Source: JBFWUM01 sp050247255 (lineage in GTDB: Bacteria; Acidobacteriota; Vicinamibacteria; Vicinamibacterales; UBA2999). Taken from it: a DNA stretch of 64,000 bases. The notes below the pieces were generated by a model. The model saw nothing but the letters and a program-made list of their open reading frames with translations, had not been told where the DNA came from and did no database searches. Where the stretch lies: the NCBI GenBank assembly GCA_050247255.1, contig JBFWUM010000004.1, forward strand, positions 50,007-114,006. Direction: 5' to 3'. Positions 38,530 through 47,164 of the stretch are shown here, one piece after another (the first letter of the stretch is position 1; every line of letters begins with the position of its first letter). The translations under genes were made by a program, and so were the position numbers.

Positions 38530-40839
38530 CTACTGCGGCTGCCCGCGGCCGGTGGCGCGTTTCGCCAGCGCGGCGACGGCCGCCATCAGCTCGGCCGGCT
38601 CGATCGGCTTGGCCAGGTGCAGTTGGAAGCCATGCTGCAGCGCCAGCGTCCGATCCTCGGAACGGGCGTAGGCCGTGAGCGCCGCGGCCGGAACCTGCTG
38701 CACGCGCGCGTCGGCGTGGTTCCGGACGTGGTGCATCAACTGGAAGCCGTCCATGCGCGGCATGCCGAGATCGGCCAGCAGCACGTCGGGCACGCTGCCG
38801 GCCAGCAGTTCCAGCGCCTCGACACCGGACGCCGCGGTTTCGACCTGCGCGCCGGTGAGCTCGAGCACCTCGCGCACCAGCCGCCGCCCATCCTCCTCAT
38901 CGTCGACGGCGAGCACACGGACGCCGTGCAGCTGCGGGACGTGCATCGGCGGCGCGCCCCCGGCCTGCGGGTGCACCCGCGGCTCAGGGCTGCTCGGCGC
39001 CTGCACCACCATCACCGGCAGCTTCACGCGAAAGGTCGCGCCGTGGTTCTCGCCGGCGCTCGCCGCCTCGATCGTCCCGCCGTGCAGTTCGACGAGGTCC
39101 TTCGAGATCGACAGGCCGAGACCCAGGCCGCCGCGCTCGCGCGTCATGCTGGCGTCCGCCTGGCGGAACCGCTCGAAGACGTGCGGCAGGAAGCCGGGTG
39201 AGATGCCGATGCCGGTGTCGCTGACCAGCACCTCGACATGCGAGTTCACGCGCAGCAGGCTGATCTGCACCTTTCCGCCCTTGGGCGTGTACTTGACACT
39301 GTTCGACAGCAGGTTCCAGATCACCTGCTGCAGCCGGTCGGGGTCGCCGGCAACCGGCACGTCCGGCGCTTCGAGGACGCGCTCGACCCGGACGCGCTTG
39401 GCGTCAGCCGCCGGCATCACGGCATCGATCGCCGCGCTGACGATGGCCCGCAGGTCCACCGGCTGGACGCGGAGCCGGAGCTTGCCCGAGATGATGCGGG
39501 AAATGTCGAGGATGTCCTCGACGATGCGCGTGAGGGCGGTGGCATTGCGCTCGATGGTCTCGACGGCGCGCGTCTGCTTCTCGCCCACCATCAGGCCGGC
39601 GCGCACCATGCGGGCGTAGCCGAGGATGGCGTTCAACGGCGTGCGCAGCTCGTGCGACAGCGTCGCCAGGAACTCGTCCTTCAGCCGGTTGGCCTCCCGC
39701 GCCGTCACATACAGGCTGGCATTCTCGAGCGCCACCGAGGCCCACGAGGCGATCCCCTCGACCACCCGCTCGTGCTGCGGCGTGAAGTGTCCGGGGACGG
39801 GGTGGTCGAGGATGATCCCGCCGATCATGTTCCCGAGCCGTCCCTTGATCGGGACTTCGAGCCGTGCCCCCGGGCCCGCATCGTCAACCCGGATCGTCGC
39901 CTCGCCCCTGAAGGACGGGTCGAAGGCGCCGGCGTCGGCGCCGGTCGCGACGCTGGCAGCGTCGGCGACGGCCTGCACGACGCGTTGACGATCGAGCGTG
40001 GCCGCCACCACACGCCCGACGTCGTTGAGCGTGTTCATGATGCGCGCCTGTTCCTGCGACTCGGCAAGCAGCCGCGCGCGCTCGGCCTCGGCGTGCTTCC
40101 GCGCGCCGATGTCGCGCGCCACTTTCGACGCGCCGACGATGGCGCCGGCGGCATCCCGGATCGGCGACACGCTGAGCGAGACGTCGATCAGCTGCCCGTC
40201 CTTGCGCCGGCGCGTCGTCTCGAAGTGGTGGACCTTGTCTCCGCGACGAAGCCGCGCGAGCACGTCGTCTTCTTCCTCGTGGCGATCGGGAGGGATGATG
40301 GTCCGGATCGATCGGCCGATCATCTCCTCGGCCGAGTAGCCGAACATCCGCTCCGCGCCGGCGTTCCACGACGTCACGATGCCGCCGAGGTCCTTGCTGA
40401 CGATTGCGTCCTCGCTCGACTCGACGATGGCGGCCAGGCGCCGCGCCGCCCGCTCAGCGCGCTGCCGCTCGGATATGGGACGCGCCAGTGCGGCGATGCC
40501 GACCACCTCGCCGCCTGCGCGTATCGGCGCCAGCGTGTAGGCGATCGTGATCAGCGTGCCATCACGCATGCGCCGTACGGTCTCGGCGCTGTCCACCTGC
40601 TCGCCGGCGAACACGCGCGACGCCGCCTCGTGGGCCTGACCGAACTCCTCGCCAGGGGGCGCGATGATCGAGATGGATTGGCCCACGGCTTCCGCGGCGG
40701 TGAAGCCGAAGAGCCGTTCCGCGCCGGGGTTCCAGGACGTGATCCGCAGATTGCGATCGGTACTGATGATGGCGTCGGCGGAAACGGCGGCGAGGGCGGC
40801 GAGCGCGGCGGCAGACGGCGGCAGTTGCGACTGGGGCAT
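38530..40839 (-). CDS. Hybrid histidine kinase: PAS-PAS-GAF-HisKA-HATPase-receiver
   Basis: 769 residues, soluble. ATG 40839 is chosen; TTG 40845 is also open and no ribosome binding site is clear. Two PAS domains (ADAIISTDRNLRITSWNPGA and EDAIVSKDLGGIVTSWNAGA, residues ~20-250) are nearly repeats of each other. A GAF domain (~265-385) follows, then HisKA (ATLSHELRTPLNAI), HATPase (NLLSNSVKYTPKGG; GGLGLGLSISKDL) and a receiver domain (VLAVDDEEDGRRLV; Asp in VLLADLGMP). The family senses soluble or redox cues and passes phosphate to its own receiver. No partner gene is adjacent. It shares its PAS type with the CheB/CheR hybrid at 3421. Confidence 0.93.
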   Translation of the reverse strand: MPQSQLPPSAAALAALAAVSADAIISTDRNLRITSWNPGAERLFGFTAAEAVGQSISIIAPPGEEFGQAHEAASRVFAGEQVDSAETVRRMRDGTLITIAYTLAPIRAGGEVVGIAALARPISERQRAERAARRLAAIVESSEDAIVSKDLGGIVTSWNAGAERMFGYSAEEMIGRSIRTIIPPDRHEEEDDVLARLRRGDKVHHFETTRRRKDGQLIDVSLSVSPIRDAAGAIVGASKVARDIGARKHAEAERARLLAESQEQARIMNTLNDVGRVVAATLDRQRVVQAVADAASVATGADAGAFDPSFRGEATIRVDDAGPGARLEVPIKGRLGNMIGGIILDHPVPGHFTPQHERVVEGIASWASVALENASLYVTAREANRLKDEFLATLSHELRTPLNAILGYARMVRAGLMVGEKQTRAVETIERNATALTRIVEDILDISRIISGKLRLRVQPVDLRAIVSAAIDAVMPAADAKRVRVERVLEAPDVPVAGDPDRLQQVIWNLLSNSVKYTPKGGKVQISLLRVNSHVEVLVSDTGIGISPGFLPHVFERFRQADASMTRERGGLGLGLSISKDLVELHGGTIEAASAGENHGATFRVKLPVMVVQAPSSPEPRVHPQAGGAPPMHVPQLHGVRVLAVDDEEDGRRLVREVLELTGAQVETAASGVEALELLAGSVPDVLLADLGMPRMDGFQLMHHVRNHADARVQQVPAAALTAYARSEDRTLALQHGFQLHLAKPIEPAELMAAVAALAKRATGRGQPQ

Positions 40840-40893
40840 CTGCAACGAGTGTATCGGGCCTTGAATGGTTGAGCTCCGAGGGCAGCTCGGCCG

Positions 40894-42213
40894 CTAGAGC
40901 GCCACCTCGCGGTACCAGCCGGCGGCACGCAGGCTGGTGTTGAAAGGCCTGGACAGTGTCGCGAGCGCGCCGTTCACGGTGGCCGAATCGGCCTCGCCGG
41001 GAAAATACGGCAGGCCGTCCTTGTGCACGTCCATGTAGAGCGGCAGCAGCTGGACGCGCGTCACAGCGGCGCCGCGCACGAAAATACGCGCGATCGCCGC
41101 CCACCGGTGCTCTTCGAGGTTGAAGTTCGACTCGGCCAGCCGCGCCAGCGACGCGCTCAATTGCAGCCGCGGGATGGCGCGCCCCCCGCGCAGCAGCGAC
41201 ACGTAGAAGTGGCCGAGGCTGTAGAGGATCGGCTTGCCTCGGTAGACCTCGATGCCGTTCAGGACGTGCGGCCCGTGGCCGACGATGATGTCGGCGCCGG
41301 CGTCGATCGCGGCCCGGCAGATCAGACGCCGTCCTTCAGCAACCTGGTTGTCGGGACTGTCGAGTTGCGCCGGCGCGACGGTGCCGGCAGGAACGGGTGG
41401 ACGTCGCTGGTTGGCGCCTGGCGGCAGATCGAGGTTCCAGTGCTGATGCAACGACACCATCAGGACGTCGACATTGGCACGGGCGCGCCGCACAGCATCG
41501 GTCATGCGCTGCATGTCGGCGGCGTGCGGCAGCAGCAGCGGCAGCGGCGACCCCGGCACCTGGACCCGCGTGCCGGCGATGACGCCGATGCCCGGCTTCG
41601 ATGCCCCGGCGCGGTACAGCGTCATGGCGTCGGAGTCGGCGGCACAGAGGAACGCCAGCAGCCCGACGCGCTGTCCCTTGACGGTCATCACCCCCGGGGC
41701 CAGCGCCTCGTCGGCGGTGCGGCCGGCGCCGGCCACCGTGAATCCGCGGCTCCTCGATTCCTCGATCCAGTCGAGCAGGCCGGCTTCGCCAAGATCGAAC
41801 GAGTGGTTGTTGGCGAGCGACAGCATCGACAGGCCGCTGGCACGGAAGTCGTCGAGCATCGGCGGCTCCGCGGTCTGCGGAAAGCCGCCGCGCAGCGCGC
41901 CCTGGTCGGCGACCGCCTGCTCGCAGTTGGCAAACGCGACGTCGGCGGCGCGGATGACGTCGTACATCGCGCGCGCTTCCGGCAGCGCCCGGTTGCTGAC
42001 CGGGTCGCTGATCATCATGTCGCCGACGGCGGCGATGACGATTTCACCGGCAGCCGGCTGCGGCAGCGCCGCCACGCGCGCCGCCCAGTCCACCGTCCCA
42101 GGGCCCTGGGCAGAGAGGATCTGTTCGAGCCAGCTGTCACGCGGCGCCGCCGCTCCCGCGATGGCCGCCGTACCCATCCACTTGAGTGCGCTGCGCCGAT
42201 CCACTCTGCTCAT
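40894..42213 (-). CDS. CapA-family (poly-gamma-glutamate synthesis) metallophosphatase-like protein, Tat-exported
   Basis: 439 residues. The N-terminus VDRRSALKWMG plus an Ala-rich stretch is a twin-arginine signal. The CapA core shows VIAAVGDMMISDPVSN, SLANNHSFDLGEAGLLDW, VDVLMVSLHQHWN and ADIIVGHGPHVLNGIEVYRG, with the metal-binding Asp, Asn-His, His and GHGPH residues in place. CapA/PgsA proteins assist polyglutamate capsule export; the wider family is a calcineurin-like hydrolase fold with other roles. No CapB or CapC is nearby, so a capsule is not implied. It is the last gene of the 47079-40894 operon, 18 bases after the preceding stop. Confidence 0.85.
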   Translation of the reverse strand: MSRVDRRSALKWMGTAAIAGAAAPRDSWLEQILSAQGPGTVDWAARVAALPQPAAGEIVIAAVGDMMISDPVSNRALPEARAMYDVIRAADVAFANCEQAVADQGALRGGFPQTAEPPMLDDFRASGLSMLSLANNHSFDLGEAGLLDWIEESRSRGFTVAGAGRTADEALAPGVMTVKGQRVGLLAFLCAADSDAMTLYRAGASKPGIGVIAGTRVQVPGSPLPLLLPHAADMQRMTDAVRRARANVDVLMVSLHQHWNLDLPPGANQRRPPVPAGTVAPAQLDSPDNQVAEGRRLICRAAIDAGADIIVGHGPHVLNGIEVYRGKPILYSLGHFYVSLLRGGRAIPRLQLSASLARLAESNFNLEEHRWAAIARIFVRGAAVTRVQLLPLYMDVHKDGLPYFPGEADSATVNGALATLSRPFNTSLRAAGWYREVAL

Positions 42214-42231
42214 CTCCCCTGTCTCCGATGC

Positions 42232-43035
42232 CTACCGCGTTGCAGGCGGCGCCGTGGGCGGAGGAATGTCGCAGCCGCGGGGGCTCCAGCGCGACAGATC
42301 GGACTCCTTCCGGAACTGCGAGCTGATCACGAACTCCTGGTTGAGGTACACCGGGTCGTTCACGACCGTCGTCACGATCAGCCAGGTGCCGTCCTCCGGC
42401 AGCGTGAATGTGTCGAAGAACTCCTTGACCACGGCGCGGTCGCTGTACGGCACGCCGTTCGGCCGTAGGTACCCGGCCGTGAGGTTCGTGGTCACGACTT
42501 CGAGTGAGCCGCCGCTGAGCGGGCCGCCGCGCCGCAGGCCACGATTCTGCGGCTGCCGGAACCAGTTGGCCTGCGAATGCCCCTGAAGGCTTCGTGCTCC
42601 CGGCGGCGTGGACGTGCCGAAATGGAGCCGCCGGACCTGTCGGCCTGCGTCGAACTCGAGCGCCAGCGTCGTGTCGTTCTCCCACCGAATCCGCAGCCGG
42701 CCCGGCTGCCGGATCAATCCGGGCGGTCCAAAGGCCTTGCACAGGTCGCCGCGCCTCCGGTCCGCGTCGAGGTCCCAGGCGTTGGCGGCCTGCCGGCCGG
42801 CCGCATTGAGCGGCACGCTCGCGACGTCGCCGCGCGGCGGGGTCATCATCCGCCAGCGCCAGTCTTCGGTGATCACCGACACCCACTGGCCGGTGACGTC
42901 GATGACCGCGACGTCTCGCGGGCTGGCCGCGGGAGTGGGCGCCCCTCGGCCCTGGCCCTCGGCGAGAGGAGCGGTCAGCGTCAGCAGGAACAGCACGCTC
43001 GCCAGCGCGGAGGCGGTTCGGAGGCCACCACTCAT
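42232..43035 (-). CDS. Exported protein of unknown function, paralogue of the 43994 protein
   Basis: 267 residues with signal peptide (SVLFLLTLTAPLAEGQ) followed by GRGAPTPAA. The body starts DVTGQWVSVITEDWRWRM and contains LEVVTTNLTAGYLRPNG, VPYSDRAVVKEFF and VVNDPVYLNQEFVIS. These match, block for block, KVTTTHLKEGWLRRNG, LPRSEKATLIEYF and VVKDPVYLTEPFVRT of the 282-residue protein encoded two genes upstream. The two are therefore paralogues in one operon. A Cys (DLCKAFGPPG) also aligns. The strand-rich pattern suggests a periplasmic beta-sandwich or lipocalin-like fold. No function is known to me. Start overlaps the MBL-like stop as ATGA. Confidence 0.72.
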   Translation of the reverse strand: MSGGLRTASALASVLFLLTLTAPLAEGQGRGAPTPAASPRDVAVIDVTGQWVSVITEDWRWRMMTPPRGDVASVPLNAAGRQAANAWDLDADRRRGDLCKAFGPPGLIRQPGRLRIRWENDTTLALEFDAGRQVRRLHFGTSTPPGARSLQGHSQANWFRQPQNRGLRRGGPLSGGSLEVVTTNLTAGYLRPNGVPYSDRAVVKEFFDTFTLPEDGTWLIVTTVVNDPVYLNQEFVISSQFRKESDLSRWSPRGCDIPPPTAPPATR

Positions 43036-43997
43036 CGCCCGCTCCGCATCAGATCCTGGTAGACGGCTTCAACGAACTGTCCGCTGGTCCAGTCGCTGCG
43101 CCCGTCGTAGATCCCGTCATAGTCTGATGCCACCCCGGCTGCCCTGACCTGATCGAGCGACAGGCCCTTGTTCACCATGTCACGGATCCGATCGCGGACG
43201 ATGGTCACCATGTCGCGGTAGTTGGCGATGTCGGTTTCGTCGCTCAGCCGTCCACGGCCGGGGATGATCACCGTGCCGCCTTCCTGGTTCTCGCCGGGAA
43301 TGGCAAGGTCGAGCACCATGTTCAAGCCGTCGATCACACCCTGGACGCTGCCGCCGACGGCCGGATCAAACCGCGGGTAGGCCGTCGTGTCGAAGAACGC
43401 GCCCGTGACGATGACGTCCGAGCGCCGAAAGAACACGATGGTGTCGCCGTCGCTCGCCGCGTTCGGCGCGTGAATGAACCGCACCGCCTCGCCGTTCGAG
43501 AAGATGGCCCAGTCCCGGGTGAAATAGGTGTCCGTCGGCCACGAGTCCCCCGGCACGCCCGCTGCGGACATGCGGTTGAGCACGTTGACGTGGGCGATGA
43601 TCGACGCCCGCGCGTCGGCGCCGCGCGGATCGTTGGCATCGATGAGCCGCACATAGCGCCCCGCCTTCGACAGGTTGGCGGCGCCGCCGGCCTGGTGCTC
43701 TCCCCCACCGGTCAGCACGACATGCCGGAGCGGCCGCGGAGTCAGCGTGCGCACGGTGTCGAGAACCCGCGTGCTCATCGAGGCCGGCAGTGTGTCGACG
43801 ACGAGCGGCCCTTCCGGCCCGACCTGCACGGCGATATTGCCGGTGGGAGTGGCGATCATGTGCACGCTGCCCTGCGCCGGCAGCACGTGCAGGTCTTCCT
43901 GCGCGGCAAGCGGCCAGGCCATGATGGCCGCTACAGCAGCCACACCGACGCCGAGGCATCGGCGTCCCGTGCCGGACAGCGTCATCCTCCGCGTCAT
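43032..43997 (-). CDS. Exported metallo-beta-lactamase-fold protein without the metal ligands
   Basis: 321 residues with signal peptide (VAAVAAIMAWPLAAQ). The MBL-fold framework is clear: IATPTGNIAVQVGPEGPLVVDTL, then residues 92-105 at the place of the HxHxDH loop, and IHAPNAASDGDTIVFF and VIVTGAFFDTTAYP at the places of the third and fourth ligand positions. The ligands are gone: TGGGEHQAGG replaces THxHxDHxGG, Ala 180/181 replaces His, and Ala 200 replaces Asp. The final segment, LSLDQVRAAGVASDYDG and the region near residue 300, matches the C-terminal helices of exported MBL proteins. Both ends overlap neighbouring genes as ATGA, so it is a translated operon member. Confidence 0.78.
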   Translation of the reverse strand: MTRRMTLSGTGRRCLGVGVAAVAAIMAWPLAAQEDLHVLPAQGSVHMIATPTGNIAVQVGPEGPLVVDTLPASMSTRVLDTVRTLTPRPLRHVVLTGGGEHQAGGAANLSKAGRYVRLIDANDPRGADARASIIAHVNVLNRMSAAGVPGDSWPTDTYFTRDWAIFSNGEAVRFIHAPNAASDGDTIVFFRRSDVIVTGAFFDTTAYPRFDPAVGGSVQGVIDGLNMVLDLAIPGENQEGGTVIIPGRGRLSDETDIANYRDMVTIVRDRIRDMVNKGLSLDQVRAAGVASDYDGIYDGRSDWTSGQFVEAVYQDLMRSGR

Positions 43998-44842
43998 CGT
44001 CCGCCTCCGGCGTTGCGGAGGCGCGGCAGGTAGTCCGGGTACATCGTCTCGGCGCCGCCGCGGGTCGCTTCAGCGGGGATGCCGTGCCCCTCGGCAAACT
44101 CCGTCAGGAATGGATTCGTCCCCGGCAGGTGGTGCGGCACCGCACCCTGCGGCCGCTCGATCTCCACCGTCGGCAGGCACGCGAACGGGCTCAGTTGAAA
44201 GCCGGGATCGGCCACCCAGTTCGAGGTGCGGACGAATGGCTCGGTCAGGTAGACCGGGTCCTTCACGACCGACACCAGCGTGAGGTACTCCCCATGCCGG
44301 ATGAAGTACTCGATCAGGGTCGCTTTCTCGCTGCGCGGCAGGCCGTTGCGCCGCAGCCAGCCTTCCTTCAGGTGCGTGGTCGTCACCTTGAGCATGTCGC
44401 CGTCCCACTCGCCCGTGGAGAACCCCTGCCACGAGTGCTGCGCGTACGGCGATGGATGCGGGCGGCCGTCCATGTACACGGTGCGATGCGGCAACATCCA
44501 CATCAGCGTGATGTGCCACTCGGTCACGTCCTGAGAAATGGGATCGACGTCGCTGGTGATCCGCAGGTTGGCCGGACCCCGTGGACCGTAGTCAGCCGGA
44601 TGCGGCTCGCACTGACGCTCGGGGATGGTCCACTTGCTGGCGTCCCAGGCATCGGCACGGCGTCGCGCCGCGTCGGTGATGGGAATCCCCAGGTAGTCGC
44701 CGATCTCCGGCCCGGCGCCGCGCTCGGGAAGGTCCTCGTGAAAGCGCTGCGCCCATCCGCCGGCGAGGTTCATCTGCGCGCGCAGCACGTCAGGCGCGGC
44801 GAACAGCGCCAACAGCACGACGACGATCAGGCCCCGGCGCAT
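43994..44842 (-). CDS. Exported protein of unknown function, paralogue of the 42232 protein
   Basis: 282 residues with signal peptide (GLIVVVLLALFAAPDVLRAQ). A longer frame upstream is only the shadow of the propeller gene. The central block WHITLMWMLPHRTVYMDGRP is followed by GDMLKVTTTHLKEGWLRRNG and VVKDPVYLTEPFVRTSNW, the part shared with the 267-residue protein of the same operon. A conserved Cys lies in RQCEPHPADYGPRGP. Similar proteins occur repeatedly in Acidobacteriota genomes next to carboxypeptidase-regulatory-like proteins, but I know of no function. It starts 2 bases after the stop of the propeller protein and overlaps the MBL-like start as ATGA. Confidence 0.72.
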   Translation of the reverse strand: MRRGLIVVVLLALFAAPDVLRAQMNLAGGWAQRFHEDLPERGAGPEIGDYLGIPITDAARRRADAWDASKWTIPERQCEPHPADYGPRGPANLRITSDVDPISQDVTEWHITLMWMLPHRTVYMDGRPHPSPYAQHSWQGFSTGEWDGDMLKVTTTHLKEGWLRRNGLPRSEKATLIEYFIRHGEYLTLVSVVKDPVYLTEPFVRTSNWVADPGFQLSPFACLPTVEIERPQGAVPHHLPGTNPFLTEFAEGHGIPAEATRGGAETMYPDYLPRLRNAGGGR

Positions 44843-44844
44843 GG

Positions 44845-47079
44845 TCACTTCGCCAGCGGGTCCGGCCGCAGCTGGAACTTGGCGATGTGCCCGCGCACGC
44901 CGGTGCCGCCGCCGCCCTTGCCGCCTTCGACGTGCCACATGTTCCGGGTGCCGTTGGACGCCCAGATGCCGCGGCCCTTCCACCCCGTCGTCGGATCGTC
45001 GATGCGCCCGTCCATGCCGCGCGTGTAGAAGCCCATCGGATACGGCAGCCGCATGGTCACGACCGTCTCCGAGCGGCGGTCGAGCGCCATCAGCGAATCC
45101 GAGATCGTGCCGTTGGCGATCGGCGTGTCGGGGCCGAGCCCGAGGATGTTTGCCCGATCGACGTAGTTGTAGTAGTTGAAGTCCGAGCCGATCTCGGCCG
45201 TCACACCCTTGAGCCGCGGCCCGGGCAGCGGGTACAGCTTCCATCCCTTCGCGCAGTGGCGTCCGGTGGTCGCGGCCTCCCCGGCAACGACGTCGCACAG
45301 GCGGCGGTCGAAGCTGGCGATGTGGTTGCTGCTGGCCAGCGCCGTCCAGACGACGCCATTGCTGTCGATGTCGATGCCGCGCGGGTTGAAGCCCGAAACC
45401 GCCCCGGGTGCGCGGGAGGGGTACGGTTCGAACGGCGGCTCGTACACCTCGCCGACGCAGGTCTCTGGCGGATTCGAACCAAGGCTCAGGCGAATCAGCT
45501 TGCCAGGCGTGCCCTGCACCGCGCCCCACAGGCTGCCGTCCATCGGGTGCTGGGTGATGCTGTAGGGCGCGCCGGTGATCGGACGATCGCGGTTGGGGCG
45601 GCCGTCGCCGTCCGAGTCGAGGTAGACCACGCACCAGCCCTGTGAGGCTTCCTCGTTCTTCGTCTTCTCCCAGGTGTCAACGTCGATCCAGCCGAAGTAC
45701 GCGCCTGCCGCGCCCGTGGCCGCCGGGTTGGTGAAGACCCGCCGCGGCCCGGTCGTCGACATCTGGATGTGGTGCGTGCGGAAGCAGGTGCGGATCATCT
45801 CCCACGTCGCGGTGCGCGGGTCGTACATCGCGACATGCCGCGTCGCTTCGTCGAGTGGGTCCGCCTGCGCGTAGCGATTCGTCGATCCGGCGCGGCAGTG
45901 CGGCGGGTTCGCATCGACGTTGACCCGGGCGCTCAACCAGACGCGCCCCAGTTCGTCCATCGTCAGGTGATTCGGGAACGTGACGCCGTCGTAGATGACC
46001 TCGTCGCCCCAGATGATCGACGGGTTGCGCATGGTCGGCGCCACCGGCTGGATCAGCGACTTCGGCACCTGCGTCGGGATCGGGATCGTCCGCTCGCCGT
46101 GCTCGAGCGGATCGAGCTCCACCAGCCCGTCGTTGTGGTACTCGACGCCGTAGACCTTGCCGTAGGCATTGAGAATCGGGTTGCGGCGGTCGGTACCGAC
46201 GACGTCGTGGATGAACGGCACTTCGTCCGACACGTCCCAGAGTGTGATGACGACGTTGCGCTCGAGTCCCTGGGGCCGGGGCGGCTGCGGAGGAACTTCG
46301 CCGGCCGCGATGCGATCGACCCAGTCGGCCATGCGAAACAGGTTCGGCCCGTTCGCGCCGGCGCCGAAGTCGGGCATCTGTCCGGCCGTGCTGCCGTAGA
46401 GCAACGCATCCACCGTGCGGGTGAAGCCGAGCGCGCGCAGTTGCGGCGGCACCTCGCGCGTGATCTTCGAGCCGAGCTGGCGCTGCTGCAGGTTCTTGAT
46501 CGACAGCAGCATCTCGGCCTGGTTGTTGAACGCCTGCGGCCCGCGGCCGCGGCCGCCCCCCGGATTGGGAGCCGTCGCGCCGGCGCCCGCGCTTCGTGCC
46601 GGCGCCGCAGGAGGCGTTGGAACCGGCGGCGGCACCTCGAATGGCCGCGGAAAGTCCGCTTCCGCTGGCACCGCCATCAGCGACAGCCAGTAGTTCGCCG
46701 GGTAGTACTCGGCGGCGGCGCGGGCGTTCGGCGCGGGAACCGCGGTCAGGTCGAGCCGTTGGCCGCGGCGGCCCGCAACCTTCGGCGAGTCGACGAGGCC
46801 GTAGCCACGAACCCAGACCTGGTAGTTCGCGTTCGGAAGGTCGGGGAGCACGTAACGGCCCTGGTCGTCGGTGACAACGATCTTGATGAGCCTGGTTGGG
46901 AGGTCCGTCGTTTCCGCGATGACCCACACGCCCGCTTCGGGCACGCCCTGCGCCCGCGTCACGACGCCGCCGATGTCGTCGGGGTCGATCGCGACCGTCG
47001 GACGCGCCGGCCCCTGAGCACTCAAGGAGAGGGTGACCGCCGTCGCTACCAATACTGCCGTCGTGAATCGTCTGACCAT
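44845..47079 (-). CDS. Exported carboxypeptidase-regulatory-like / beta-propeller protein
   Basis: 744 residues from ATG 47079; the signal peptide is TAVLVATAVTLSLSAQ. Residues ~30-100 are a CarboxypepD_reg (CNA-B-like) domain (GGVVTRAQGVPEAGVWVI, DDQGRYVLPDL). A Pro/Gly/Arg-rich linker (NPGGGRGRGPQ) follows. The region ~270-740 has repeats typical of Vgb/SMP-30-like propellers (NHLTMDELGRVWLSARVN, GIDIDSNGVVWTALASSN, YSITQHPMDGSLWGAVQG). A Ca-binding-like DSDGDGRPNRDR loop lies near residue 500. It heads the five-gene exported operon. A TACACT eight bases before the start suggests a near-leaderless transcript. Function unknown. Confidence 0.8.
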   Translation of the reverse strand: MVRRFTTAVLVATAVTLSLSAQGPARPTVAIDPDDIGGVVTRAQGVPEAGVWVIAETTDLPTRLIKIVVTDDQGRYVLPDLPNANYQVWVRGYGLVDSPKVAGRRGQRLDLTAVPAPNARAAAEYYPANYWLSLMAVPAEADFPRPFEVPPPVPTPPAAPARSAGAGATAPNPGGGRGRGPQAFNNQAEMLLSIKNLQQRQLGSKITREVPPQLRALGFTRTVDALLYGSTAGQMPDFGAGANGPNLFRMADWVDRIAAGEVPPQPPRPQGLERNVVITLWDVSDEVPFIHDVVGTDRRNPILNAYGKVYGVEYHNDGLVELDPLEHGERTIPIPTQVPKSLIQPVAPTMRNPSIIWGDEVIYDGVTFPNHLTMDELGRVWLSARVNVDANPPHCRAGSTNRYAQADPLDEATRHVAMYDPRTATWEMIRTCFRTHHIQMSTTGPRRVFTNPAATGAAGAYFGWIDVDTWEKTKNEEASQGWCVVYLDSDGDGRPNRDRPITGAPYSITQHPMDGSLWGAVQGTPGKLIRLSLGSNPPETCVGEVYEPPFEPYPSRAPGAVSGFNPRGIDIDSNGVVWTALASSNHIASFDRRLCDVVAGEAATTGRHCAKGWKLYPLPGPRLKGVTAEIGSDFNYYNYVDRANILGLGPDTPIANGTISDSLMALDRRSETVVTMRLPYPMGFYTRGMDGRIDDPTTGWKGRGIWASNGTRNMWHVEGGKGGGGTGVRGHIAKFQLRPDPLAK

Positions 47080-47127
47080 TGCGCGGCAGTGTAGCGCAAG
47101 CCTGGCGTCTGGGCTCGTACCCATTCG

Positions 47128-47156
47128 TTGACGCGCCTGGCGGATGGGTCTATCGT
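47128..47156 (+). promoter_or_regulatory. Predicted promoter giving a near-leaderless doxX-like mRNA
   Basis: TTGACG (47128-47133), 17-base spacer, TATCGT (47151-47156). Initiation would fall near 47163, about two bases before ATG 47165, which has no ribosome binding site. Confidence 0.35.
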
Positions 47157-47164
47157 TCGCCGCG

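Noticed and set aside
40894..42213. Poly-gamma-glutamate capsule locus
   Set aside because: Only a CapA-family protein is present; the ligase (CapB) and CapC are absent, and CapA-like proteins occur outside capsule loci.
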